Shown in pieces: positions 49,240 through 58,305 of a DNA stretch of 64,000 nucleotides; position 1 is the first letter of the stretch, and every line of letters begins with the position of its first letter. A program made the translations under genes and the position numbers. The notes under the pieces were generated by a model. The model did no database searches. It worked only from the letters and a program-made list of their open reading frames with translations, and was not told the DNA's origin. Source of the stretch: Pectinophora gossypiella (taxonomy: Eukaryota; Arthropoda; Insecta; Lepidoptera; Gelechiidae); assembly GCF_024362695.1 (NCBI RefSeq), contig NC_065419.1, positions 15,376,678-15,440,677 of the forward strand, read 5' to 3'.

Positions 49240-49430
49240 TTTTTTTTTAAAAAGAACGTCTGTCTGTGCCGAGGTTTTCTTGCAGCTTCTTTTCCCCGGC
49301 TATACAGGTTGTGAGAAGCTGCAGTAGTTTTAGGCAGATGAGACGTTCGTTACGCAAAAATTGACGATTCAAAGTGTAACTATGTTACCTACTGAATAAA
49401 GACATTTTTGAATTTGAATTTGAATCTGCC
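49240..49430 (+). mobile_element. LINE 3' end with (TTTGAA)n tail
   Basis: GCAGCTTCTTTTCCCCGGCT, AAAAATTGACGATTCAAAGT, ACCTACTGAATAAAGACATT, then TTTGAATTTGAATTTGAATC. A polyadenylation-type AATAAA is followed by a hexamer repeat, as in CR1/L2-type LINEs. No coding part was recognised. Confidence 0.55.
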
Positions 49431-49924
49431 GTGGTATATAACGTAGCCTCTGTGGGGTAGGCAGAGGTGTACATAATATACACTTCCACGATGTACGTAT
49501 TAAATCCTAAAAAAAATTTAAAGTTACCTAAACTCTACATAAAATAATTAATATACGTATAGTTTTGACACAATAAATTATCCCAGAAACGAGTTTAACA
49601 CTTTCACTGCCGATTTAACCCGATTACGATCTAAAATTAAAAATAAAAGTGGTATGGAAATAGTAGACGAAAAGTAGGCGTGGTCGCTATATTGACCAGC
49701 GGAGTAGTAAACACTTCAGTGTTTCAATATTAACATTCTAGCACACATTCTTGGTCACCAGTTCCCGAATTCCTATATTTATTGCTACTTCATAATTATA
49801 CTGAATCAGATTTACGGGATTAGATACTTGTAGACCGGCCAAAGAAAGGTTTATACCTATTTAAGTGTTGTCTCCTAGAGGACATAATGAAAACATCGTA
49901 TTTTAGACTGTTTTAGTGTTATTG
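49431..49924. other. no recognised feature
   Basis: 'gtagcctctgtggggtaggc', then 'agaggtgtacataatatac' at 49,444-49,485 resembles 'gtacgcagaggtgtaagtat' at 46,965, possibly a minor repeat. The rest is unassigned. Confidence 0.3.
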
Positions 49925-49978
49925 AGTCGGTGAGGTGTGGGTACTTAGTTCATCTTGCGGTGGATTTATTTGAGCTTA
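49925..49978 (+). repeat. repeat D fragment
   Basis: GTCGGTGAGGTGTGGGTACT, then TAGTTCATCTTGCGGTGGAT. Confidence 0.5.
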
Positions 49979-50009
49979 AGTATGTATGTTGTGTGTTAGT
50001 AAGCTATGA

Positions 50010-50232
50010 GGATAGGTCTGTCTGTGTCTAGCTTCGAAGCTTATAATGTATATCTAGAGTCTAACGTTTTATCAAATTTCTGTATCGATAAAGTTCTGGG
50101 AAGACCTAAACGTACATACCGCGATAGGATCTAGGAAATGACATGTCAAGTGTAAGTGGAATTCCGTGGTCTCTGCCTACCCCAACAGGAAATAGGCGTG
50201 AAGGAAATGTTACGTATGTATGTTTGTTTAGT
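50010..50232 (+). mobile_element. LINE-T 3' end
   Basis: From about 50,095: 'ctgggaagacctaaacgtac', 'ataccgcgataggatctagg', then GGAATTCCGTGGTCTCTGCC, 'taccccaacaggaaataggc' and an ACGTATGTATGT tail. Confidence 0.6.
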
Positions 50233-50962
50233 TAATAATAATAATAAATTATATTGCCAAAGAGCCTGAGTCAGTCTTTGACAATGGTAAACAGATTACT
50301 TAATAAAATATTTATTTATTCCAAGCACACTAAACAGCAGTAAAGTTTGCCTGTCGAATGTCATAAAAGATTGCAGTAAACAGGCGACGTGATAAATCAA
50401 AATTTCAATCGCCTCTTGTAAAACCTCGGGTCGAGACCGCGACAAGTGTCGATATTATTGAGAATTAATTTCAAACATTGTGGAGTAGTTCTCCTTGAAA
50501 CGCGGTTGCTCTATACTCTATGGTGTGATTTACTCCAGGCCCGGTCGTAACTAGGTCACATCGCCCACGCAAATAAATTATCACCTTCAACATAATCGCT
50601 GCCCCACTTGGCCGGATATTCAGGAAGAAAAGAATTTTATTTTATAAAGCAAAATTAATTAACCGGCTGAAACCGGTTCGTATTAATATTTCACGAATAT
50701 TTCGCTCTCCCCGCGCACCGCGAGTGTAGGCATAAAATATCGCGATTATATTTTATGCGCTCTGATTTCAAATTAGGAGTTTAGTCTTGTATTTTTAAAA
50801 GCTGTTGGAACTAACGAGGTCGTTTATTTAAATTACTTTTAGGCGCGAAAATATTTTGCTATTATAAGCCTGTCTATCGACGAATGGATATTGCGAATAT
50901 TATTTCTATAGGTAGTAAGATAGAATTATCCATGCTCTTTTTTTAATATTCTTTTTTAATAT
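50233..50962. other. no recognised feature
   Basis: Mostly unassigned. GCTGCCCCACTTGGCCGGAT at 50,598 may be a trace of SINE-B. Confidence 0.3.
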
Positions 50963-51063
50963 TGTCGTAGTGTCGTGTGACGTCACCAACTAATATTTGA
51001 CAGTTATTATAATATAATAAATAACTGCTTTATAATGTTGATAACTTTCACAAATATCTTACA
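50963..51063 (+). repeat. repeat F, copy 1
   Basis: TTGTCGTAGTGTCGTGTGAC, GTCACCAACTAATATTTGAC, 'agttattataatataataaa', 'taactgctttataatgttga' and TAACTTTCACAAATATC. It matches 52,619-52,719 in the same orientation at about 90% by eye. Confidence 0.65.
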
Positions 51064-51125
51064 ACTACGATAGTTTTTCAATCGATAGTTTTAATATAGT
51101 TCGGCAGCACTGCTTATGAATATGG
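51064..51125. promoter_or_regulatory. TATCGAT-like motifs next to repeat F
   Basis: ACTACGATAGTTTTTCAATC and GATAGTTTTAATATAGTTCG, then GCAGCACTGC. The pairing of an ATCGATAG word with GTTCGGCA also appears at 2,978 and 21,960. Possible promoter-like or transposon-terminal signature; function is inferred only. Confidence 0.25.
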
Positions 51126-52202
51126 CTGTCTGATAGGATTGACGTTGTCGTACAAGTGACCCTTGCTAGTATAGGCTAGAACAGGTAGTAACCTATCGAT
51201 CTGCTCATAAGTTTGGACCACGTATTACCTATAAGTACGTCAATAAAGAAATATTATCAAATCAGAAAAAAAAGCATACTATTATTTTACAAGATTATAA
51301 AAATCTTTTTATTAGTGCACGTAAGAAATGATAACGCAATGTTCTCAAAACAAGGAAACAAAACACTTTGACGTTCAGATAACTGAAATGTTGGATTCGA
51401 CGCTAGTGACGTAACGTTGCGTCATGCGGGATGGACCGCGAAAAAATCCTGGCAAGGGACTGTAAATACGTTTAAAAACAATGTAAGTACAAATACGTTT
51501 TTAATCGGCCAAGCCCCATATTTTGCCTAGCGTGTAGAGTTTGTGAACTTAGTGTTTGTATAGTTAGGTGTACAGTTAGAAACTTGGCTCTAAATGAGAT
51601 CGGATAATATTGCGTCTTTGTTGAAAAATGCACTGGAAGGTTGGTGCTTAGTATTTTATGTTGGCAATTTCAAAAAAGGAACGTCACGTCACTTTTTAAG
51701 AGAAAAACGTTTTGGCGGGTGTTCCGTCTGGGACTACGAAGAAAGAAAACAAGTGAAGACGATTATTGTCGAGAGAAGCGAAAACTGAAAGACTAGTTGC
51801 TGTATTCTTTTGTATTAATATTTCTGATTATAATTTGTAGTAATAATAATATTTGGTTTCCGTAATAAGAGTGATATTTGTGCTACTTAACATTGACTGA
51901 TTAAAACTGGGTATGTTACTAATATTTACGTTTTATTGTAGAGTTTGCTAACATTTATCATTAGCGAATGACTTTTTGTCCAGGTAAAGGTGAATGACCA
52001 CACGAAGCCTAGAGTAACAAACGTCATAATATAAACTATTTATTTATTTTGCACGCCACATAGTAAGTATTACAGCTTTTACAAGTAAATATGCGCAAAC
52101 ATGTGACTCCCTGCAAAAGTACCTAGCGTACATTATGGGAGCGCTATATAGGTATACAAATAAACTAGTTATCTTAACAATAACTAAGTATACCACTTCT
52201 TC
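51126..52202. other. no recognised gene; one candidate small ORF
   Basis: A 64-codon plus frame at 51,594-51,788 (start SDNIASLLKNALEGW, later FGGCSVWDYEERKQ) is preceded by GC-richer DNA at 51,400-51,470. I do not recognise the protein and cannot show it is real. It has no signal peptide or repeat match. Confidence 0.2.
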
Positions 52203-52445
52203 TATCGTGAGCCGCCAAATGACACTGACATTTCTGACTCTGACATGGCTCCTGTAACGATTACTCACTTACATCAGTAACTGGTAACCGGTACCAATGG
52301 CTTAACGTGCCTTCCGAAGCACGGATAATCTTACTTTGGGACAATAAGGTGTTCAGCCTGTAATGTCCTAACCAAACTAGGGACCACGAAATTATATTTG
52401 TGATGTGTAACCACCGAGAATGGAATCCCGAAAAATGTACCACTG
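52203..52445 (-). mobile_element. SINE-1 copy, head damaged
   Basis: The plus strand: 'ctatcgtgagccgccaaatg', 'gacatggctcctgtaacgat', ACCGGTACCAATGGCTTAAC, GTGCCTTCCGAAGCACGGAT, 'gtcctaaccaaactagggac' and 'caccgagaatggaatcccg'. The A box is not conserved. Confidence 0.65.
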
Positions 52446-52618
52446 AGACGCCTCGAATGGCTTATAAAATATTTTAGCGGAAAACCTATCTCAATAAAAA
52501 TAGACGTACCTATTTACGTAGATACTCTATATTTTCATTTCCTTGTGTTTGCGAAAGAATTTAAATAACACGGAAATAAGATGCGCTGACGCAGAGGGAA
52601 GCGAACTCGTCTCGATAA
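52446..52618. other. no recognised feature
   Basis: Short unassigned stretch. Confidence 0.2.
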
Positions 52619-52719
52619 TATTGTCGTAGTGTCGTGTGACGTCACAAAGTAGTATTTGACAGTTATTTTAACATAAATAACTGCTTTATAACGTTGATAA
52701 CTTTCACAAATATCGTCAA
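52619..52719 (+). repeat. repeat F, copy 2
   Basis: TTGTCGTAGTGTCGTGTGAC, GTCACAAAGTAGTATTTGAC, 'ataaataactgctttataac' and GTTGATAACTTTCACAAATA. It lies 1.65 kb from copy 1 and points the same way. Confidence 0.65.
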
Positions 52720-52935
52720 AATTTAATATCACGAGTATATATTTGTGTTACGTTGATGTTTAAATATATAATTATTAGAAGTATAATAATTATAATATAA
52801 TGTTAATAAAGATAATAACAGCTTAGATTGTTTATGTTTTATGTACCCTGGTGACTTTATGGACCTGCTTACTTTTCCTATAAGGATTAGGCGAGGTAAC
52901 ACTATACCTATTTTTAGAAAGCCTATTCTAAGAGT

Positions 52936-53237
52936 TGAGGAGCTCGGTGGCGCAGCGGTAAACGCGCTCGGTCTGCGATTGTTGAAGTTAAGCAACTTTC
53001 ACAAAGGCCGGTCATAGCATGGGTGACCACAAAAAAAAAAAAGGTTTTCATCACGAGTTCTTCCGTGCTTCGGAAGGTACGTTAAGCCGTTGGTCCCGGC
53101 TGCATTACCATTAGCAGTCGTTAATAACCATCAATCCGCACTGGGCCCGCGTGATGGTTTAAGGCCCGATCTCCCTATCCATGAATAGGGAAGGCCCGTG
53201 CCCCAGCAGTGGGGGCCTTAATGGCCTGATGATGATG
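52936..53237 (+). mobile_element. SINE-2, full-length reference copy
   Basis: A 302-bp copy. Head GGAGCTCGGTGGCGCAGCGG, 5S-like part GAAGTTAAGCAACTTTCACA and GCATGGGTGACCAC, an A-run, the core CTTCGGAAGGTACGTTAAGC, then CAGTCGTTAATAACCATCAA, CACTGGGCCCGCGTGATGG, GGAAGGCCCGTGCCCCAGCA and a GATGATGATG tail. ATTCTAAGAGT (52,925-52,935) and ATTCTAACAGT (53,238-53,248) form an 11-bp target duplication with one change. Confidence 0.88.
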
Positions 53238-53248
53238 ATTCTAACAGT

Positions 53249-53560
53249 GACAACTATACACTTGTCCCATCGTGGTAGTATATGACGTAGGACATGTCAC
53301 GGCCCGCTCTCGTACTATATAGATTATTGAAGCGTTACCTGGAAGAGATTGCTTAAACAGCAAAAAGTTAATGCTTTGGCTTGGGTAAAAACAGGACCAA
53401 ACCGTACTGTAATAGTAGCTAAGTACTTCTACGTTAAAATTGTAATAGTAGGTAATTAAGAGTCTTTAGGCTAAAGTAAGTACTTTTATGTTAAGCAGAA
53501 AAATAATTTCTAAACTAAATCTTTTTCTTTTTTTAACAACCCCAGAGGTGTAGTGTGTAT
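53249..53560. other. no gene; possible LINE-G trace
   Basis: 'gcgttacctggaagagattg' at 53,332 followed by 'cttaaacagcaa' resembles the start of the LINE-G unit, but the rest is absent. Otherwise unassigned. Confidence 0.3.
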
Positions 53561-53562
53561 GT

Positions 53563-53665
53563 GTACCTTCTCTCTTCTATCGTGTGGGTTGTGAGGTGGA
53601 GTATTGAGCCGCTAAAGGGCCCTGACATGGCTCATGTAACGACTAATAACCGGGACCAACCCGGG
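53563..53665 (-). mobile_element. SINE-1 3' part with internal deletion
   Basis: The plus strand: CTTCTATCGTGTGGGTTGTG, AGGTGGAGTATTGAGCCGCT, 'aaagggccctgacatggctc' and 'taataaccgggaccaaccc'. The block that normally lies between the GAGGTGGA and GAGCCGC words (CTCATCAACCCTGGTGTCAG) is deleted. Confidence 0.65.
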
Positions 53666-54204
53666 GTGTACCTTGATACAGAAACATATACATACAGACT
53701 ACAGGCTAATTTCGTCCCATAGTTATAGTTTAATAATAATAATAATCATTTATTTCGGACTCATCCACATTGATTACATCCATATTTGTTAGTAAAATTG
53801 CAAGCTTACAAAACTAGTGTTAGTAACATACAAATATATTAAAATGGCAAGTCCGGATGGACTCCCCGACGCTGGCGGCCAATCATACGACTGCGTGCAG
53901 CCGAATCCAGCGAGCCAGCATCGGAGAGTCCCACCGGTCAACTAGCGCGCGCAGGATGGTGTTGGGACTGTCGCGCGTGCGGCGCAGGATGGAAGCGCAC
54001 CGCTTTCGCATGTTGGCTGCAAATCCGTCCGTGTTAGCCGCAGCAACATCGCGGAGGCACTGCAGTAGCGCGGCAGTCCCATCAGCACCCGGAACGCGTT
54101 ATTATACTGCACGCGCAGGTCGCTGTATGTCCGCTGCGTATAGTTAACCCACAGGCTACAGGTGTAAAAGGACTGACAGTACGCTTTAAATAGCGCAGTT
54201 TTGA

Positions 54205-55180
54205 CCCTTTTGACGCACAATGACCAATAATACAATGGTTTTTTTCGCAATATGACACATTCGCATATTGACCTACTAGCATTTCTACTAAAACGCAAAA
54301 TGACGCGTACGTGAAAAGACGTATACGTATAATGACTAACGGAAAATTCGAATTTAGACATACACGCAAAACGTCCAAAACGCATAATGACGCATTAGCA
54401 AAACTAACAATACGCATAATGACCAATACCAAATCATTTATTGTCATTAAACACGAAACAACAAATACGCTGTTAGGTTAGCCAATACATAATAAGAAAC
54501 AATACAATATAATAAATAATAGTCTATGAATGGGGCAAAGAAAATAAAATCACACACAATAATGAACGGTTTATTAATGGATATTTTTGAACTAAGTACA
54601 AAAGTAAACTTAAAAGTGACTCTGGTAATATTCTTACATTAAAATAATAATCATGCAATACGTTTCAGCCGCGAAAACACTATCTTCCTAAGATATTGCA
54701 TGGTGTTAATTTTTTTTGCATGCAGTTCACGCAACAAAATAGACAGTTTCATATCAAAATCGATATCACATTTTCTTCGATTTACTTTTGGCTCGCGAAA
54801 TAACGATCTTGAAATTTCATGGTCATAAAATTTTGTTTCCTTTTTAAGTTTAAAAATAAAACGGTATAGGCTTGGATGTATGGACATTCTCACGTTCAAA
54901 CGGTGGTGCCACCCTTCTAAACAGTTGGTAGTGGTACTTTTTTTACAGACAAGCTTAAAAAATGTAAACTTGTTGCGCGTTAGTCAAAATGCTAATAGGT
55001 CAATATGCGAGTGTGTCGAATTGCGAGTTGGTCATTATGCGAGTTTAATTGGTATTGGTCATTATGCATATTGGTCGTTTTGCTTAGGCGTCATTATACG
55101 TGTTGGTCGTTATGCTTGTGTGTCAATATTCGTATTAACTGTTGGTCATTGTGCGTATTGGTCATTGTGCGTCAAAAGGG
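54205..55180. mobile_element. MULE-like DNA transposon with repeat-rich inverted termini
   Basis: A 976-bp element. The ends are CCCTTTTGACGCACAATGAC and its reverse complement at 55,161-55,180. For ~200 bp inward, each end carries arrays of diverged CGCATAATGACCAA-type units in opposite orientation. TTTTGA stands on both sides (54,199-54,204 and 55,181-55,186). MuDR-type elements usually make 8-10-bp duplications, so 6-7 bp is atypical. The centre contains transposase sequence on the minus strand. Removing the element restores the reading frame of the LINE it sits in. Confidence 0.75.
54651..54950 (-). pseudogene. MULE transposase, C-terminal remnant
   Basis: The frame on the minus strand reads KKSTTTNCLEGWHHRLN, then SIHPSLYRFIFKLKKE and DFDMKLSILLRELHAKKINT, ending MQYLRKIV. 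The pattern TNN-x-(V/L)EGWH, HP-x-(I/L)-x-x-FI and a final YLRxI matches the C-terminal end of Mutator-like transposases of insects. The catalytic DDE region is missing. Upstream sequence runs directly into the terminal repeat array, so this is an internally deleted copy. Confidence 0.6.
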
Positions 55181-55466
55181 TTTTGACAGTCCCCGTACAC
55201 CGCGCAAACCTGCGGGCCAACATGTTGCATCGGACAGACAGCGCCCTGCGCTCTCTCTCTATATCCACCCTATCCTTAAGATCCTGGGTGACCCAGTGGC
55301 CCAAATACTTAAATTGCTCAACATGATTTAGAGCTGTACCACATAAAACGAAATTCGGACTCAAAGTGTAACGATTGTTATCCGGTCTGAAAATCATTAC
55401 CTCGCTCTTTTTTGCATTGTATTTGAGCCCATGAGCCACCGCGTAGGACTCGCAAACACAATAATA

Positions 55467-55661
55467 ATAAGACACGACGAATTTATTAAAAACATCATAG
55501 AAGGAAAGCTAGAAGGAAAGAGAGGAAAGGGAAAACCAAGAAGAGCTTACATGGAAAAGATTAAAGAAAAGGTTAACGTCGTGTCTTATAGGGAAGTCAA
55601 GGAATTGGCCTTTGATAGACTGGAATGGAAAATGCTACACCGACAAGAGCGTGGCTCTTAA
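55467..55661 (+). CDS. RTE-like reverse transcriptase, C-terminal fragment
   Basis: About 64 codons: RHDEFIKNIIEGKLEGKRGK, then GKPRRAYMEKIKEKVNVVSY and REVKELAFDRLEWKMLHRQE. It is nearly identical to the end of the 7,513 copy (GRGRPRR there, GKGKPRR here). It has no catalytic domain. The frame upstream of about 55,467 belongs to the neighbouring LINE and is not part of this protein. Confidence 0.7.
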   Translation: MRHDEFIKNIIEGKLEGKRGKGKPRRAYMEKIKEKVNVVSYREVKELAFDRLEWKMLHRQERGS

Positions 55662-55680
55662 ATTGATGATGATGAGTAAT
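55467..55680 (+). mobile_element. 5'-truncated RTE-like LINE
   Basis: It starts at AAGACACGACGAATTTATTA and ends with CACCGACAAGAGCGTGGCTC, then TTAAATTGATGATGATGA. It shares its 3' end and coding with the 7,500 copy on the opposite strand. It lies at the 5' end of the minus-strand LINE (53,730-55,455). Confidence 0.75.
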
Positions 55681-55794
55681 AGTTTATGTTTTTGCAATAA
55701 AGAAGATTTGAACGGTTTTGCATTGTAGCGTTCTTACTTATCTCTTCAACTACTCAAGTATTAAGAAAAAATCCAATCCTATCTTCTCTCTGTC

Positions 55795-56130
55795 GTGGAA
55801 ACGTACGTTAGTTTAGTCAAAATATATCCTAAGAACTCGATTAGAATGCGTATTACAACGATTTTATTTATAAATAAAGGTATAGATTTAGACGAAGGCC
55901 ATGAAGTATCTTTCCTCGATTTAAATACTTGGGGAAATCCACTGATATTGCCAAGAATGCTTCAAAACACCATCGTTGTGTTTCAGTCTTTCAGCGGTCA
56001 TGTAGCAATGTCTAATAAAACTAAATGCTTTATGTTGGCCTTGTACAATGCTGAAATGTTATACTTGCTGTTTGGACTGAAGTTTATTAATACGATAATA
56101 GATGTATTGGTATGCAAAGAAACAGTTTAG
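55795..56130 (+). CDS. unrecognised 111-codon ORF
   Basis: An open frame of 111 residues without internal low complexity: GIDLDEGHEVSFLDLNTWGN, LILPRMLQNTIVVFQSFSGH and LYNAEMLYLLFGLKFINTII are representative. I recognise no domain, signal peptide or transposase motif. The hydrophobic C-terminal third could form one membrane segment. It may be a chance ORF, a transposon fragment or an exon. There is no support for function. Confidence 0.2.
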   Translation: METYVSLVKIYPKNSIRMRITTILFINKGIDLDEGHEVSFLDLNTWGNPLILPRMLQNTIVVFQSFSGHVAMSNKTKCFMLALYNAEMLYLLFGLKFINTIIDVLVCKETV

Positions 56131-56171
56131 TGCGTGCGGCTCATGGTTGCGTTGCGTATATAAACTCGCGC

Positions 56172-56320
56172 CCGTAGTTCCTAATGGGGTGGGCAGAGCC
56201 AGTGGCGGTAACAAAATATTTAGGTGGTGCGAGACCCCAAAGAAGAAGAGGAAGAAGAGAGGAATGGCGATTACTCCACCGACAAGAGCGCAGCTCTTAA
56301 ATAGAGAGAGAGAGAGAGGT
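56172..56320 (+). mobile_element. repeat K fragment joined to RTE second-subfamily 3' end
   Basis: 'cgtagttcctaatggggtgg', then GCAGAGCCAGTGGCGG, is a repeat K start. From about 56,240 'gaagaagagaggaatggcga', TTACTCCACCGACAAGAGCG and 'cagctcttaaatagagagag' is the 3' end of the RTE subfamily at 15,707. A retroposed tail has thus landed within or beside repeat K. Confidence 0.55.
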
Positions 56321-56439
56321 CCCAAAGTGGCACCCCTCAGCACCTTAAAATACAAAAGTTTTCGATTAGTTTACGGCCACCGAAATTTACTTGTTTAAAT
56401 CTTTTAAAAATGGCCTACGGGCACCCGGTATGAGTTTTA

Positions 56440-56665
56440 TGTGGCCGCAATCTAACCCGATGAAGTTAGTTTGCAACCAGGGTGGACCAGTCTTGGTTGA
56501 TCCCCCCCTCATTAAGGTGCCTGGTGCGGTCGCACGCCCTCCGGTGCCACGGGGCAGAGCCACAAGTAGTAACCAAGATAAAATGCAGCCACTGTTGACA
56601 CGAAGTCCTAAGATGGATATGATGAACTTTATGATGACAAGATTGATAAAGAAAGAAGAATAACT
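56440..56665 (-). repeat. repeat K, second piece
   Basis: 'gaccagtcttggttgatccc' and 'gtgcctggtgcggtcgcacg', then GGGGCAGAGCCACAAGTAGT, 'gcagccactgttgacacgaa' and 'gtcctaagatggatatgatg'. It overlaps in content with 4,105 but has a different 5' neighbour. Confidence 0.45.
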
Positions 56666-57044
56666 GCTCCCATCTCAAAAGGTTCAGCAAGATTTATAGA
56701 ATAATGAACAGAACAGCATATCTCTCATTCATATAATGATTCCAGTTACACTTTTCTAACCTAACCCAACCCAATGTTAAGAAACCAATGCAAAAAAAAA
56801 ACTAAAAAACATTCACAAAAAATGACAACTCGAACATGACACCCGCTAATTTATAAACCTGTTTATGTTCGCAACTACATGGAAAATATAATGTTTTCAG
56901 TGAGTTGTCCAATGAACTCGGTGTGACGTCAATGAATGTTTGTACCGGGGTGTTTCCTGAGACTGAAGGACGAGAGAAAGTTCCATGGATTACGAAACAC
57001 TTCCAAAATTTTCCTTAGTATTTGCTTGCCCCGTTGGGAAACAT
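56666..57044. other. no recognised feature
   Basis: AT-rich sequence with an A-run near 56,791. No ORF similarity or shared repeat. Confidence 0.3.
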
Positions 57045-57108
57045 GTTTCCGGCCAAGTAGTTAACACCATCTGCGGCAAATCTAAAACAAGTCACGTCAA
57101 AAAAAAAG
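57045..57108 (+). mobile_element. SINE-B 3' end with A tail
   Basis: TTTCCGGCCAAGTAGTTAAC, then ACCATCTGCGGCAAATCTAA and AACAAGTCACGTCAAAAAAA. It is in sense orientation with an intact A tail. Confidence 0.65.
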
Positions 57109-57334
57109 TTGGGTGCGTAATACTTAATTTATAATTCATAACCATTATCGCAATAAAAATGGTAAGTATTACAGTTTGCAGATGGTCAGCATTTAACATT
57201 TGGTCTACATTTTTAATTATTTAAATTATAACATGCAAATAGTTAAATAAAATAAAATTGATAATTTAAATGTCAATCATTAGGTACATTAATTATTAAA
57301 TAATAATAAAATGATTTACGTAAGTTTATGTATG

Positions 57335-57608
57335 CAGGACGGAAGGGGCAAGTCACAGGGACTGTAACCTGGAACCTGACGGAGGGCAGAATAACTGTCA
57401 GTACTATCCAAAGGCGGAAGACAGGAGTCCTAGTACGGCTTTGAAATAGACTACTCTAGGCGCTATCCCTCTCGCGTCAGACAGAGTACTGCGGGGCGGA
57501 AGGCAAGAGGGAAACCACTGCCCTATTTTCCCTAAAAAAGTAGTATGGATAGTAAGGAGAATGCTACACCGACAAGAGCGTGGCTCTTAAATTAGTGATG
57601 ATGATATG
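57335..57608 (+). mobile_element. RM-type non-autonomous retroposon, best copy
   Basis: GCAGGACGGAAGGGGCAAGT, CTGACGGAGGGCAGAATAAC, GACAGGAGTCCTAGTACGGC, TTTGAAATAGACTACTCTAG, GGAAGGCAAGAGGGAAACCA, CACCGACAAGAGCGTGGCTC, then TTAAATTAGTGATGATGAT. It contains a small duplication (AGTATGGATAGTAAGGAGAA) before the shared 3' tail. Confidence 0.7.
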
Positions 57609-57970
57609 ACTGTATGTATGTAGGTTTCCAATTTGAATTCAACAAAATACGGAGTTAGTTATTAAATTCTTTAGTTAGGTACTAATGTTATAATTGCATT
57701 ACATAGTCGAATTGGGACTGCCTGTAATGTCAATGTAATTTGTGTTAATAAATAAATAAAACACGAGTTAATGAAAAAAAAAATAGGCTGTGGGTGGTTG
57801 GTATGGCAGATTGGTGGTTTTATTTTATCGCTGCGCACGAACGAAACTGGTACAAACAATACAGTTAAGCTCTTAACCGCATTCGTCTCGAGATGTAAAT
57901 GTTATGTATGTAGTATCTTTTTCCATGGTAAACCATTAATGTTTTTTTTTCATTTACTTGTAAAGACATG
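57609..57970. other. no recognised gene
   Basis: Short frames of 62-66 codons on both strands without a domain. Otherwise AT-rich. Confidence 0.3.
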
Positions 57971-58120
57971 AAAAATATCATGTACCCACTTTAGAGGGTT
58001 CTAAAGAGCGACAGGGTTGTCGCTCTATCTTTTTGACATTTAATGAGACTTACGGTTTAATTTGTCAAAAAAGTTAATGTGAGATGGTTTCAAAGTGTAT
58101 ACATATTAGTACTTGTGACC
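57970..58120. mobile_element. MITE-E copy
   Basis: AATATCATGTACCCACTTTA, then GAGGGTTCTAAAGAGCGACA, 'ttttgacatttaatgagact', TACGGTTTAATTTGTCAAAA and 'ggtttcaaagtgtatacata', in reverse orientation to the 8,590 copy. It is uninterrupted, so it shows the full layout. Confidence 0.65.
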
Positions 58121-58305
58121 GTACCAACACATGGAAGCCTTCAATAATGCCATACTATTTGATTCACCGTTATTGCTAGGTGTATTTTTTAATTAATTTG
58201 ATCTTTCACACAAAGTTGTGGTAAACAGGAAGTAACGGATGTTAAGCACCGTCTGCCACCGGATATTATGTAGCCACTCCTTTATATCGGTGCTAAATTT
58301 TTTTA

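Larger units (their letters stand above)
53883..55440 (-). pseudogene. reverse transcriptase C-terminal region, split and frameshifted
   Basis: The first part (55,187-55,440) reads HGLKYNAKKSEVMIFRPDNN, then LNHVEQFKYLGHWVTQDLKD and RRALSVRCNMLARRFARCTG. After the 976-bp insertion the same frame continues TALFKAYCQSFYTCSLWVNY, TQRTYSDLRVQYNNAF and LMGLPRYCSASAM (54,198 down to about 54,065). It then shifts frame to ANTDGFAANMRKRCASILRR, SPNTILRALVDRWDSPMLAR and the stop at 53,883-53,885. The KYLG box and the downstream thumb region identify it as LINE ORF2. The polymerase active site itself is missing. Confidence 0.7.
53730..55455 (-). mobile_element. non-LTR retrotransposon interrupted by a DNA transposon
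   Basis: On the minus strand the 3' end is GAGTCCGAAATAAATGATTA, then an (ATT)n tail at 53,730-53,747. The 3' UTR is 53,748-53,882 and the coding end starts at 53,883. The 5' end is truncated at about 55,455, in the middle of the reverse transcriptase. Bases 54,205-55,180 are a later insertion. The clade could not be assigned from the C-terminal part. Confidence 0.7.

Noticed and set aside
54880..55331. Plus-strand ORFs of 148 and 108 codons rich in Cys, Val and Ser
   Set aside because: They read through the terminal repeat array of the MULE-like element, whose TGACCAA-type units give a repetitive Val/Gly/His/Tyr pattern, and then through the LINE antisense.
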